The position numbers and the translations under genes are program-made. Shown here piece by piece: positions 12,323 to 44,973 of a DNA stretch of 64,000 nucleotides. Position 1 is the stretch's first letter. The number at the start of each line of letters is the position of its first letter. The DNA is from Synaphobranchus kaupii (taxonomy: Eukaryota; Chordata; Actinopteri; Anguilliformes; Synaphobranchidae): assembly GCA_029718625.1 (NCBI GenBank), contig CM056376.1, positions 110,713,576 through 110,777,575 on the forward strand, written 5' to 3'. Under the pieces are notes generated by a model. That model made no database searches. It was not told the DNA's origin and saw only the letters and a program-made list of their open reading frames with translations.

Positions 12323-13440
12323 ATTATTGTAGCCTAATAGTTCTGGTTAATTTCATTGTTATATCATTGGGTGAAATCCATGTCTTACAAAAAATAATAA
12401 TAATCAAGAAGCTGAACTATTTAAATAATGTGACCTTGAGGGAAGACAGCTCACATGACAAATGTGTGTAAAAATTATTTTCAGGTTTTGGCTTCTTTTA
12501 CTTATTTGTCTCTCCTGTCTCCTCCATAAAATTGTACAATATGCCCAGTAATACAGTGTGACAACCATTTGAACATCACAAGCCAGTGGTTGTTCAAAAT
12601 AAAACTCACAATCAATCTCCTCTATAGCCGGGATTGTACTGATATTTATTCCCATTGGGGAGTTTTTTTTCTTGCCACTGTTTGAGTGTTTTGTCCCACT
12701 GGGGATTTTTTAAACCTAAATTGCTTATTTTTGGGGTTCAGCTCTGGTTTTTGCCCAATTTTCTTTTGTATTTCAACTGCAAAATGTCTGCCTGACAGTT
12801 TCTCTTTAAAAAATGCTATACAAATTAAAATGATTCAATTTAAATTAAATTTGCCGAAATACTGAGAGGATTAACAATTGTGTTCAGATCATTAGAAAAC
12901 TGTAACACCACTACAAGTTTTTTTTTTTTAAAACGGAATTAAATTTACACAGGATTTTCTTTTGAAGTTGCAAAACAAGCTGTCTGTTTCCAAACCCTGG
13001 TTGGACATGTTTGCATGGTACTTTACTAGAATTGCCACCGTGAATATATTCAAATGTAGGCTATAGCATGTATTGTGTAAGCTATGTAAATCAACCACAT
13101 GCATTTATGCTAAACAGATGTAATGGCTTCACTATTTTACAATATAAATCTCTAACAACAGAGTCAGAAATTACAGTTAGCTAAATTGTAATTTAATGCA
13201 GTGGTACAATATCAATAGGGCAATGAAGGGGCTGCCACTACAGTTAACTTTATAATGAACACTGATATCATCCCGGTAAATTGAGTGTAATGATATTTCA
13301 GAGATTATTGTATTGAGAGTGGCTATTGTAGCTCAGCTAATATACAGAAGTTATAGTGACGGTGGCTAAAAAAATAAATGTTAAATAAAAGAATCTTGAA
13401 AAAAATAGGGCTTCCCTAAATCTAGGCTATCCAGCAAACG
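12323..13440. other. Unassigned stretch upstream of wdr1
   Basis: AT-rich; no gene or element recognised. Distal wdr1 regulatory sites could lie here but none is visible. Confidence 0.5.
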
Positions 13441-13662
13441 TTATTTCCTTGGTAGGCAAGTGAGCGCAGGTCTTTGGAGAGGGCGGCAGCTGCTCGCGTT
13501 TGAGTCGACTTTACTATATATGGGCAAAGCCAAGCAAACGCTGGCTTCCGTGTTTGTGCGAGTGCGATTAGGCGAGTCTAGACCAGCCGGTGGCAGGGAC
13601 AGAAGGATAAGGGAGGCTTGGTTTTCCATTCATTCGGAGAGATTAACACCAAATCAGCGAAA
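13441..13662 (+). promoter_or_regulatory. wdr1 5' flank and probable 5'UTR, with CArG-like site
   Basis: This is the region just upstream of the wdr1 ATG. It is more GC-rich than the AT-rich DNA before it. CTATATATGG at 13514-13523 differs by one base from the SRF-binding CArG box CC(A/T)6GG and could equally be read as a TATA-like element. Many actin-cytoskeleton genes are SRF targets, so an SRF site would make sense, but this is inference. The transcription start cannot be placed from sequence alone. Confidence 0.4.
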
Positions 13663-33717
<20,055 letters not shown>

Positions 33718-34023
33718 CTGGCGCCGGCGGCTCTTTGGATCATCAGGGACAAGAACTGCTGTAGAACACGTGGCGTTCTCCCCTCTCTCTCAATCTCTAT
33801 CTGCCGCTGGTCCCCCCACCCCTGTTCTGGTTGGTCCCGTGTCGTCATGGCGACAGAGGTTCATATTTAAACACACATGCTGTATTTTTGAAGCTTTAGT
33901 TGGTTTAACTGTTTGCACGGAAAACACAAGCAAGGAACACACAAAAAAATAGAAGCTATTAACATAATCCCTGGAGCTTTTAAAAATAATAAATACATAA
34001 ATAATATAAAAAAAGACACCTAC

Positions 34024-34246
34024 AATAAAGGGAAACCTTTCTACGCTCGACATTCCAGAGACAGACACCTTGTCTCGGTTCAAACGGGGGGGGGGGCATC
34101 TCTGTCTGCTTGCTTATTTCTATTGAGGGACGTATGTTAAAATTGTATGGAGTTGGATTTGACTTTCTGCCTGGTAGTGTGACTGTGGAACATTTATGTA
34201 TCTTTCAGAATTATTACTTTGCCTGAGTGGGTGGGAGAAAAATAAA
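34024..34246 (+). terminator. Candidate wdr1 poly(A) signals
   Basis: AATAAA occurs at 34024-34029 and 34241-34246, about 310 and 525 bases after the stop. The second is followed about 45 bases later by a G/T-rich stretch (AAGTGTGCAAGG). Either could be used; other A-rich variants lie between. The 3'UTR end is not determined. Confidence 0.35.
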
Positions 34247-34897
34247 GAGAAAGTGAAATTAAAGCTTACGGTGGATAAAAAGTGTGCAAGGCGTAGCTCC
34301 TGTATCCCCTTCTCAATCACCCTGTCCTTTGTATTTCACGGTTTTGTTGCCCTCCACTTTTTCTTATTGGTGAGCATGAGTCATGACAATAATAATGATG
34401 ATGACATTAATTATAAAAAAAAATAAAACATTTTTATGCATTTTCAACAGATCTCAAGTCCCATCTCACACAAATCCATAACCTTTTCCTGAAATGTGTT
34501 TATTTTTTTAAATATTTTTCTATTGGTGTTTTCACTTAAAGGCTATAGATTACAGCATTCTACCCCCTCTAGTGTCTCATATGGAGATTGCATTTTGTAA
34601 CAACACAGCCGGAACTGCTGCTGTTCGAAGCACGCGCCCCGTCAACTGGTTTCCAGATTGACTCGTTTCATGTGTATTTTGTGTACATAACGTTACTTCA
34701 TCTGAGTGTGAAGAGTGGAGTCAGAATCAGGCTCAATCATGTCAAGTGACAAATCTTTTGTGGTTTGACAAGTAATGAATTCATAAACAAATTAACAATG
34801 CATTATCTCCATAGATTTAGGTTGCTCTAGGTGGTGGTGTTTCAAGATTCAACCCCAGTGAGCCGGAATCTAGATGTCTAGAGGGGTGGAAAACTCG

Positions 34898-35245
34898 ATT
34901 ACTACTCAGTGAAAGAGATTGGCTCAGGCTTTTTGTCCTCATGGGTTGAACATTTATATTGGTTTAGATTAAATTGGTTGGTTTTAATTAAACTCATTAA
35001 ACAATTATCATTATAAACCAGATAATGACACCTTTATAGAAAACAATCAAAAATAGATCAAAACTAAATGTGTTCAGGAGCATTTACCTTTGAAGAATAG
35101 TTTGCTTGTTCACCAGGTATGGTCCTAACTGATGCAGACCTTTTTGAAATTCAGAAGCCACACCCTCAATCCATTCTAAACGAATAAAACTGTTCAACCC
35201 ATGAGGATGAAAAGCCTGAGCCAATCTCTTTCACTGAGTAGTAAT
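34898..35245. repeat. Hairpin MITE downstream of wdr1, first copy
   Basis: Starts ATTACTACTCAGTGAAAGAG and ends CTCTTTCACTGAGTAGTAAT; arms of about 60 bp are inverted and nearly identical (GATTGGCTCAGGCTTTTTG against its complement). Confidence 0.9.
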
Positions 35246-35426
35246 GAACCTTATCTGAAGCCAATGAACCTGTTTATTGATACATTCTAGTATGTTCTCC
35301 TTTCCTCAGTACCAACTATATTCTATTGGACAGTCAAAACAACGGTCAGTTGGACAGTGCTGGAATGTGGAGTTCCTGGGTTTTACAACTGACTCAGTGC
35401 TTAAATAACTTGGATCCTACTGCTAG

Positions 35427-35625
35427 GAACTCAGAGGTTTGATACTTGTTCTCGGAGTTACAAATTCAGAACTAACTCAAGAGACTCAGAGGTCTTGATA
35501 CTTAGAATCTATTTTAGAAACTCAGAGGTCTTGGGGCTTGTTCTCAGAGCGGCAAATAACTAACTCCAAAACTCAGAGGTCTTGATACTTAGAACCTATT
35601 GCTAAAACTCAGAGGTCTGGGGACT
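35427..35625. repeat. Short imperfect tandem repeat (ACTCAGAGGTCTTG core)
   Basis: The core ACTCAGAGGTCTTGATACTT recurs about five times with variable spacers. The same array is at about 39833-40025 in the second copy. Confidence 0.75.
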
Positions 35626-36418
35626 TGCACTCAGCCCTGAGTGAGACGCAGGGGTTCTGACTCCGAGACTCTTAGCATACATACCACAGTGCCCCGGAAC
35701 ACTGCAGCTCAGATTATATATACATATTTTTCTGGTTAAGTAATTGTGGAGCTGGAAAAGGGTTGAAAGGAAAGATGCAGATGATGTGAAAACACGATAA
35801 CCAGTGATTATTGTCATTAATAAATTAAGACTGAGCGCAAATATGAACACATTAAATACCTATAGCTAAACACAGGATAGCATGCTGCTAAGGCAAATAA
35901 ACATGAACAAGTTCCACCAACAAAGTATAACCAAATGATTCCATACGGTGTGACCGAGTGAACCTTTGAGCTTCCCTTAAATCCAATTCCGAGCAGACCC
36001 TTCACACTCCACTCCAAGTTCCTATTTGGCCAAATAAGGTGTGGCCAGGAAGAGCGCTGTAATACCCCCCACTCCACCACCAAGAACCCGCCCCCCCTTC
36101 TCACCTCTAGGAAGAGAGCAAACACCTCTCTAACAACTTACAATTTCCTTTTGATTACATTTCATAAGTATTTGCTTGAACCGCCTCTATACTTACCCAT
36201 ACCTCTCATTCCCTCCAGTCCACATTCACTTACCTTTCTCATCCTCTCTTCCTTCATTATGTTGCCCTAATTATTGTTTACATGTATATTTCATTTGTTC
36301 CATATAAGTCCATAGTTTTCCTGTGCCATGGCTATGGCTGTCCCCAGACCCTGACTTGAAATGTCCTGACCTGGGAATGTCAGGTGATCCTGATCCTTTG
36401 CTGATGTCCCCCTGATGG

Positions 36419-36918
36419 NNNNNNNNNNNNNNNNNNNNNNNNNNNNNNNNNNNNNNNNNNNNNNNNNNNNNNNNNNNNNNNNNNNNNNNNNNNNNNNNNN
36501 NNNNNNNNNNNNNNNNNNNNNNNNNNNNNNNNNNNNNNNNNNNNNNNNNNNNNNNNNNNNNNNNNNNNNNNNNNNNNNNNNNNNNNNNNNNNNNNNNNNN
36601 NNNNNNNNNNNNNNNNNNNNNNNNNNNNNNNNNNNNNNNNNNNNNNNNNNNNNNNNNNNNNNNNNNNNNNNNNNNNNNNNNNNNNNNNNNNNNNNNNNNN
36701 NNNNNNNNNNNNNNNNNNNNNNNNNNNNNNNNNNNNNNNNNNNNNNNNNNNNNNNNNNNNNNNNNNNNNNNNNNNNNNNNNNNNNNNNNNNNNNNNNNNN
36801 NNNNNNNNNNNNNNNNNNNNNNNNNNNNNNNNNNNNNNNNNNNNNNNNNNNNNNNNNNNNNNNNNNNNNNNNNNNNNNNNNNNNNNNNNNNNNNNNNNNN
36901 NNNNNNNNNNNNNNNNNN
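36419..36918. other. Assembly gap of exactly 500 N
   Basis: 500 consecutive unknown bases, a round number typical of a scaffolding placeholder and not a measured distance. Any frame crossing it is meaningless. Confidence 0.99.
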
Positions 36919-37053
36919 AGATTGATTGAAAATTTCACAACAAAAAAACACAACAAATACAAATAAACTAAACCACTTCCGGCACCAATACAGGCCGGTG
37001 CTTGTTAAGAGGTGTCCCACATCAACAAATGTGAAGGAGACAGGGAGACATCC

Positions 37054-37333
37054 AGCAGCAGTATCGGCGCGGTCATTACCCTACTCCTGAACATAAACGT
37101 GTTACTTATCGGGGCGGTCATTACCCTACTCCTGAACATAACCGTGTTGATTCTGTTTTTGCACATGTTCTGCCAGCAGCAGTATCGGCACGGTCATTAC
37201 CCTACTCCTGAACATAACCGTGTTGATCTGTTTTTACGCATGTTCTGCCAGCAGCAGTATCGGCACGGTCATTACCCTACTCCTGAACATAACCGTGTTG
37301 ATTCTGTTTTTATGCATGTTCACCCAGCAGCAG
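37054..37333. repeat. Minisatellite, about 75-bp unit, second copy
   Basis: Same array as 32901-33182 with fewer homopolymer errors (CGGCGCGGTCATT where the first copy has CGGCGCGGGTCCATT). Confidence 0.9.
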
Positions 37334-37667
37334 TCTTTTGAATTGCGCTTCACAATTGATAACATGTTTATTGAGTGACATTTAACACTTTGAAGTTTGA
37401 CACCGTCAGTAAGATATTAAAGCAACAGCCATTAATGCAGGTCCTTCCTGTATGCTAATCAGACTGGTGTTTTCAGTTATGCAATTCTGCAAACGCATTT
37501 CTTTGCTAGTGATCAAGAACTATTTTCCAGTATTGGCCACAACACATTTTCAGATATTTTGTTAAAATGTTTTTCACCAAAGCTGTTTACAGACACAGAT
37601 GGGCTTTTTTGGGGGACAGCGGAGAGAGAGAATTGATAAGGACTCCATATTCTTTATACTCTCTATC

Positions 37668-37922
37668 CTGAATGACTTGCAATGTAAAACACAAGCGCCC
37701 TGAACAGGGAGCAAGTGGCAGTATTTCCCTGAAGGAAAAGCACGTTCCAATGAGAAGACCGCACGTGACAGAATTGCAGACTCGATTGACGGCTTGCCAA
37801 CTACTCTCTCGAACATTAAACTTAAGTCATACAAATCTATTATAATGAGCATTAAACTGTATTTAAATCAGCCATTTTCGTCTTGTAAGGAGTCCTGTCC
37901 CAGTCGGAAATACTAACTGAAC
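37668..37922. other. 255-base block present only in the second copy
   Basis: Lies between CTCTATC and TGTTGTTTAAC, about 90 bases before exon 15; the first copy has only TA there. It has no clear terminal repeats or target duplication. It could be a haplotype indel or an assembly loss. Confidence 0.85.
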
Positions 37923-38013
37923 TGTTGTTTAACTCATCTCCCTTTGGAAGCAGCTTTAGGCTGCCCCAATCGGAATGCTCACAATGTGTTGTTTAATTAA
38001 TCCCGTCCCTCAG

Positions 38014-38119
38014 ATGCTCACCGTTGCACCATGTCAGCGGCCTATCCTGGCTGAACGAGAACACCCTGGTGACGACTTCGCACGACTCCTGCATCAAGCA
38101 GTGGACTGTACAAATCTAA
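38014..38119 (+). pseudogene. wdr1: Second copy of wdr1 exon 15, frameshifted
   Basis: Same acceptor (GTCCCTCAG) and stop as 33611-33717, but CACCGTTGC replaces CACCGGTTGC, a 1-base loss that breaks the frame at the fourth codon. The last residue would be Ile (ATC) where the first copy has Phe (TTC). Probably an assembly copy or other haplotype, not a true pseudogene. Confidence 0.9.
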
Positions 38120-39297
38120 CTGGCGCCGGCGGCTCTTTGGAATCATCAGGGACAAGAACTGCTGTAGAACACGTGGCGTTCTCCCCTCTCTCTCAATCTC
38201 TATCTGCCGCTGGTCCCCCCCACCCCTGTTCTGGTTGGTCCCGTGTCGTCATGGCGACAGAGGTTCATATTTAAAACACACATGCTGTATTTTTGAAGCT
38301 TTAGTTGGTTTAACTGTTTGCACGGAAAACACAAGCAAGGAACACACAAAAAATAGAAGCTTTAACATAATCCCTGGAGCTTTTTAAAATAATAAATACA
38401 TAAATAATATAAAAAAAGACACCTACAATAAAGGGAAACCTTTCTACGCTCGACATTCCAGAGACAGACACCTTGTCTCGGTTCAAACGGGGGGGGGGGG
38501 CATCCTGTCTGCTTGCTTATTTCTATTGAGGGACGTATGTTAAAATTGTATGGAGTTGGATTTGACTTTCTGCCTGGTAGTGTGACTGTGGAACATTTAT
38601 GTATCTTTCAGAATTATTACTTTGCCTGAGTGGGTGGGAGAAAATAAAGAGAAAGTGAAATTAAAGCTTACGGTGGATAAAAAGTGTGCAAGGCGTAGCT
38701 CCTGTATCCCCTTCTCAATCACCCTGTCCTTTGTATTTCACGGTTTTGTTGCCTCCACTTTTTCTTATTGGTGAGCATGAGTCATGACAATAATAATGAT
38801 GATGACATTAATTATAAAAAAAAAATAAAAACATTTTTATGCATTTTCAACAGATCTCAAGTCCCATCTCACACAAATCCATAACCTTTTCCTGAAATGT
38901 GTTTATTTTTTAAATATTTTCTATTGGTGTTTTCACTTAAAGGCTATAGATACAGCATTCTACCCCCTCTAGTGTCTCATATGGAGATTGCATTTTGTAA
39001 CAACACAGCCGGAACTGCTGCTGTTCGAAGCACGCGCCCGTCAACTGGTTTCCAGATTGACTCGTTTCATGTGTATTTTGTGTACATAACGTTACCTTCA
39101 TCTGAGTGTGAAGAGTGGAGTCAGAATCAGGCTCAATCATGTCAAGTGACAAATCTTTTGTGGTTTGACAAGTAATGAATTCATAAACAAATTAACAATG
39201 CACTATCTCCATAGATTTAGGTTGCTCTAGGTGGTGGTGTTTCAAGATTCAACCCCAGTGAGCCGGAATCTAGATGTCTAGAGGGTGGAAAACCTCG

Positions 39298-39645
39298 ATT
39301 ACTACTCAGTGAAAGAGATTGGCTCAGGCTTTTTGTCCTCATGGGTTGAACATTTATATTGGTTTAGATTAAATGGTTGGTTTTAATTAAACTCATTAAA
39401 CAATTATCATTATAAAACCAGATAATGACAACTTTATAGAAACAATCAAAAAATAGATCAAAACTAAATGTGTTCAGGAGCATTTACCTTTGAAGATAGT
39501 TTGCTTGTTCACCAGGGTATGGTCCTAAATGATGCAGACCTTTTGAAATTCAGAAGCCACACCCTCAATCCATTCTAAACGAATAAAACTGTTCAACCCA
39601 TGAGGATGAAAAGCCTGAGCCAATCTCTTTCACTGGAGTAGTAAT
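39298..39645. repeat. Hairpin MITE, second copy
   Basis: Same element as 34898-35245, inside the second copy of the duplicated segment. Confidence 0.9.
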
Positions 39646-40822
39646 GAACCTTATCTGAAGCCAATGAACCTGTTTATTGATACATTCTAGTATGTTCTCC
39701 TTTCCTCAGTACCAACTATATTCTATTGACAGTCAAAACAACGGTCAGTTGGACAGTGCTGGAATGTGGAGTTCCTGGGTTTTACAACTGACTCTGTACT
39801 CAGTGCTTAAATAACTTGGATCCTACTGCTAGGACTCAGAGGTTTTGATACTTGTTCTCGGAGTTACAAATTCAGAACTAACTCAAGAGACTCAGAGGTC
39901 TTGATACTTAGAATCTATTTTAGAAACTCAGAGGTCTTGGGGCTTGTTCTCAGAGCGGCAAATAACTAACTCCAAAACTCAGAGGTCTTGATACTTAGAA
40001 CCTATTGCTAAAACTCAGAGGTCTGGGGACTTGCACTCAGCCCTGAGTGAGACGCAGGGGTTCTGACTCCGAGACTCTTAGCATACATACCACAGTGCCC
40101 GGAACACTGCAGCTCAGATTATATATACATATTTTCTGGTTAAGTAATTGTGGAGCTGGAAAAGGGTTGAAAGGAAAGATGCAGATGATGTGAAAACACG
40201 ATAACCAGTGATTATTGTCATTAATAAATTAAGACTGAGCGCAAATATGAACACAATTAAATACCTATAGCTAAACACAGGATAGCATGCTGCTAAGCAA
40301 ATAAACATGAACAAGTTCCACCAACAAAGTATAACCAAATGATTCCATACGGTGTGACCGAGTGAACCTTTGAGCTTCCCTTAAATCCAATTCCGAGCAG
40401 ACCCTTCACACTCCACTCCAAGTTCCTATTTGGCCAAATAAGGTGTGGCCAGGAAGAGCGCTGTAATACCCCCCACTCCACCACCAAGAACCCGCCCCCC
40501 CTTCTCACCTCTAGGAAGAGAGCAAACACCTCTCTAACAACTTACAATTTCCTTTTGATTACATTTCATAAGTATTTGCTTGAACCGCCTCTATACTTAC
40601 CCATACCTCTCATTCCCTCCAGTCCACATTCACTTACCTTTCTCATCCTCTCTTCCTTCATTATGTTGCCCTAATTATTGTTTACATGTATATTTCATTT
40701 GTTCCATATAAGTCCATAGTTTTCCTGTGCCATGGCGATGGCTGTCCCCAGACCCTGACTTGAAATGTCCTGACCCGGGAATGTCAGGTGATCCTGATCC
40801 TTTGCTGATGTCCCCCTGATGG

Positions 40823-43779
40823 GCCTGTTTGGCACAACAAAGAGGTGGTTTCCCGAAAAGTTATTGTACCACCAATAAAGCGGGGTTACAAAGCTAGTCC
40901 CAAGTTCTCAGCCTTTCAAGCGTCGTTTGTGTCCTGTTAGGTTGTCATTTCAGCTGCAGCTCAGAGTATCTGGTTTTTGGGAGTAGGAAATTGAGTCCAA
41001 AAAAGGGTACAATGAATAAAAGTAAAATTGGATCTTACAAGGTACTACCCGAATAGATAATGGAACAGAAAATGACATACTTTCAATGACTCATTATTAG
41101 AAAGGTTGAAGAAGCTATGCTCCAAAATGTATCTCCCTAGAACGCTGGAGCATAGAGAGAACTTGTACTACATAGTGGTTGTGGGCCTGGGCCTGCAGTA
41201 GGGTTTGGGGGGTCCCTGGTGGATTTCAAACACTTATTTGGATTCCCCATGTTTGAATCTGTACCTGGGAAGAGTTTGGTACACATTGGATGTTGGAAAC
41301 AATATTGACAGAATTTTATCTGAATCTTACCCAGTGAACATGGCAAATTTGGATGCTGTCAATTAGCGTTTTAATCAAAGATGTAATGATATTCCTATAA
41401 AATAAATTTCCTAGGATGCTTATGCAACCCGTTTCTACCTATTCCTACCAGTATTATAAGGTTCTGAGATGGTGTAATTGTCACGGTTTAGAAGCGGGCA
41501 AATCCTGTGCCCTGCTCCGGATCAGGTTTTTTGCTATGGAATCCACCACTCCCCAAGCAGTTGTCAAAGGCAAAAAATTATATTTTATTGAGTACAAAGT
41601 TCGTAAAAAGTTCGTACACAACACAATCTGACCGAGGAATGCCCGTCTGTGGGTCCCTTATCCTCCCCCACTCGCTCTCTTGTCCTGCCGGACGCAGCCG
41701 ACCCCTCCCACAGGTAAGCGTGCCCCACCACACCAGACACACACACTTGTCACTTGCCCCACACACACACTGTGCTTTGTCACACTTTGTTAGATTACGG
41801 TAGAAAGTCACGCACCCCACACACTCACACTTGTGATCGGGGGGGGGGCACACAAACAGATACAGTATCCTCTATCATACGATAACAAAACATGAGCCAT
41901 CATTCCACGCCACCAACAGGCAACATTAAACAAAAAATAATGGTTGTGGAGTCCTACCCACACTGCAGTCCCTGGGAGGACTACCACAATTGAAGAAATA
42001 TAAAAATGCAAACCCACAAGCCCGTCCGGCCAAAATAATCCACACACTCCAAACACACAATAGGGCTTTTTCTTGTCGTCCTTGGTGGTTGCCAACGAGA
42101 ATTCAAACTGTCCACCCCTCAGGCGAATCCCGGGACACAGGTCTTCGCTGCACCCAGTCGCCCTCTTCACACTCGCCGGTTAAGGTGCGGGACACCGACT
42201 CTGACAGGGGAGACCAAAGACACACCCACTGTCGCTCAGTTTTCCGCTTGCCCGGGCTGAGACGCGCACACACTGCAGCTGGTTACATACGGCGCACACA
42301 CATTCCTTACGAATTGGAGAAGTCAATTCCCCCAGCAACAGGTCATCACCAGATTCCCCGGTACACCGCCTCCCACGTCCCGATCAGCACTGTACTCCGC
42401 CATCGTTGTTGGCCGCCAGTTCCAGATATGGCGCCGCTGATGCATTGGTTTTTGTTTTTTTCTGTCAACAGTTTCTGACTGCTCCCGCTCACTCCCGCTG
42501 TTTATCGTACTCAGGTAAGTTCCGCCGTAGCTACATAAACACACTAACTGCAAATTCATACAAATAAATAAAACTTAACCGAATTAACAGAAAGAAACCA
42601 AAAAAAACAGGAATCACCGCCAACACACAGTTTAAAGGCAATCCGTCCTCTCACACTCGTCCCTTTATCAGATCTCCCTATCTACCCCAGGTGCGCTCAT
42701 TATATAACCCCAGGGAACCCAGCCCCTGTGTTCCCCATACAATCACCCAATTTCCCATGAGTACCCTCTCCCATTGTGGAAGTAAGCTGTTTTGTGAAAC
42801 TGTTCTGTAGGCCCAAGAAAGCCCCATATGCAAGCTTCTATATGTAACAGGTTACGATATACAGGTCACCCTAACTAGCGAATAGGCTAGGTTAACATGC
42901 ATTCAGGTATGTGGTTTGCTGACACACAAATCAATCATCTCTGAATGCCTATAAATAGGCTGCAATAAATAGGTACAAGGAAATGCCTTACCTGTTTGGG
43001 GTTCTTGTTCTTCCTTGTTCCTGTATGCAAGTTCCTGTCTCACTTCAAGGTACGTTGCAGTGTGCTCTGTTACTTGCAGCCCACATCATGTTTCATGTAG
43101 GCCTGATGAAAATTATTTTATTGTAGGTCACCATAGACGGAGTGGTGGAGCTTGAGACTGCATGTGCATAGCCTATAGAGGTATTTCTTTTAATTTTTTA
43201 TATATGTTGTTAATGGTATGAGTAGGAAAGCATTTAGCTTCTGAGGTAATGTAATGTCATGGTTAAAATGCGCTAAAACATTGTGGTTACCAAAACGCTA
43301 CACTGCATGTGCACTAATAAATATTCTCTGCCATTATAGGACGTTGCTAGCTGCTGTTTTGCCGATAGTAGAAATTTGCGTTTATCTATCAGTCTCCTTA
43401 AGAGCGAAGGAACGCGGATAGCGGGGCTCCGGTTGTATCAATTTGCTGGTAACTAGCTACGTGGAGCTCCGGCCGCTGGACGCGGTTTGGGTTTTAAACT
43501 GTGTTTTAAACTGTATTTTATCCACCTTTTCCCTGGGGGTTCCGTATGTATTTGTATTTTTAAACATCCCTACTACTGACAAACCAACTGTTTATTGAGT
43601 TGGGGCTTCGGGACTGCTTACTGTTTACATTGCAGTGCGTGGTCTGAGATCTGTGCTGGTGGCGTGGAGCGGCGCCATAGGAAGTGGTTCCGTTCTTTTC
43701 ACTGCATGCAGTATTGTGCGTGTGTGTAGAAGTAGAATCTTTTGTGCTATATTCACCGTATCCGTATCTCACCACTTTA

Positions 43780-43781
<2 letters not shown>
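40823..43781. other. Unassigned stretch after the duplicated segment
   Basis: No gene recognised. 41640-42500 is less AT-rich, with CCACACACAC-type runs and a GATGGCGGAGTAC start on the minus strand near 42400, but no frame resembles a known family. Confidence 0.45.

Positions 43782-43863
<82 letters not shown>
43782..43863. repeat. (GT)n microsatellite
   Basis: About 40 GT units directly before the hAT element at 43866. Confidence 0.97.
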
Positions 43864-43865
<2 letters not shown>

Positions 43866-44613
43866 TAGTGGTGTGTCGTTCGCGAACGAGTCGGCTCTTT
43901 GAGCCGGCTCTTTTAGGTGAACGTTGGGAGCCGGCTCGCATATCTGAAGAGCCGATTTGTTTTGTAAATGAACATAAGACAAGTGCTTGTGGTCTTGGTG
44001 GAACTTTTATTTGTTTTTTTTCTTCAAGTTCCATCTGTAATCACAGAGAATAATTTTTTTTAGGCCAAAAATGAATGAAAAGAAAATAACATTAATAATA
44101 ATTTAAAAACCAGTTTAATTGTTGGTCAGTTTAATTGTTCTGATGCTGCAGTTTTGCTCATTTATTTTTTTATGCATTTATTTATTTTTCTTTGTTATGA
44201 CGCAATATTATGTTCTATTTTATGAGTGTCTCTTTTGTTTTGAAATGTTCAATTACACACTGTGTTTATTGTGCAATTTATTTCAAGACATAAAAATGCC
44301 CTACTTTCAATGCACATGTGTAATAGCGTCTTACTGTTTTTACATTTATTTAAATAGTTTTCCTAACAAACAAAATGCAAAATAATGTTATTTTGGTAAT
44401 TAGAAGGTAGAGTAAGATTCCTTTGAACAATTTAAGTGATAGATGTGCACAAACACCAATCATAGGTCAAAATATCGCTAACTTTGGCCGATTTTGAAAA
44501 ACCGGAAATGCTATTGAATGAAGAGCCGTTTGGGAGCCGAAAGAGCCGGCTCTTATTGGTGAGCTCAGCCAAATGATCTGACTCACTGAAAAGAGCCAGA
44601 ATGCCCATCACTA
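43866..44613. mobile_element. Non-autonomous hAT element inserted at the edge of a (GT)n run
   Basis: 748 bp, from TAGTGGTGTGTCGTTC to GCCCATCACTA. Subterminal inverted GAGCCGGCTC and AAGAGCC words occur at both ends. The 8-bp GTGTGTAT flanks it at 43858-43865 and 44614-44621. The interior is AT-rich with no transposase. Confidence 0.92.
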
Positions 44614-44621
44614 GTGTGTAT

Positions 44622-44973
44622 GTCTGCTGGCACCTTCACGAGTGAGTGACCTTTCGGTTCCACTTCCGGTAAGTCATCCGCGGACCTGTACCCGCACGCA
44701 CCCAGTAGCAACCCCTAGTGGCGGGGAAGACCTACCACCGGCTAATTGTGCATTATTGGGAATCCTGTGGGTTTTTGCGTGGGTTTTTCTATTGTGTTTT
44801 TACGATTGTACAAATAAACTGGATGTTTTTATTATTGAATCCACGTCTCTGCTTGTTCATTTAGTTGAACGTGCCTATGTGGGGATTGATCATAATCTCT
44901 TGTCGTACAAACTATTTCTTTGGGCGTAATTTCCAAGGTGGCGTAGTCAGGTGGTGTTATGCCAGGTCACATA
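44622..44973. other. Unassigned; LTR-like hints
   Basis: AATAAA at 44812 and GGTGGCGTAGTCAGG at 44938 resemble the 3' part of a long terminal repeat and its junction with a primer site, but I find no partner LTR or retroviral frame. Confidence 0.25.

Larger units (their letters stand above)
36919..40822. repeat. Duplicated segment, second copy (after the N gap)
   Basis: Corresponds end to end with 32763-36418 and then continues into new sequence at GCCTGTTTGGCAC. It has 255 extra bases at 37668-37922. Position, exact abutment to the gap on both sides and near identity point to an unmerged contig overlap or a retained second haplotype. Confidence 0.96.

Noticed and set aside
36271..37020. Open frames of 183-249 residues across 36.3-37.0 kb
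   Set aside because: They run through 500 unknown bases and have no meaning.
36919..40822. A true tandem duplication of the wdr1 3' end
   Set aside because: Both copies abut a placeholder gap exactly and differ mostly in homopolymers; an unmerged overlap is simpler. Not fully excluded.
41507..42478. Frames of 98-162 residues on both strands at 41.5-42.5 kb
   Set aside because: No recognisable domain, overlapping frames on both strands, and no splice structure.
43560..44053. THTH/VCVC frames around the (GT)n arrays at 43.8, 52.8 and 59.1 kb
   Set aside because: Simple translations of dinucleotide repeats.
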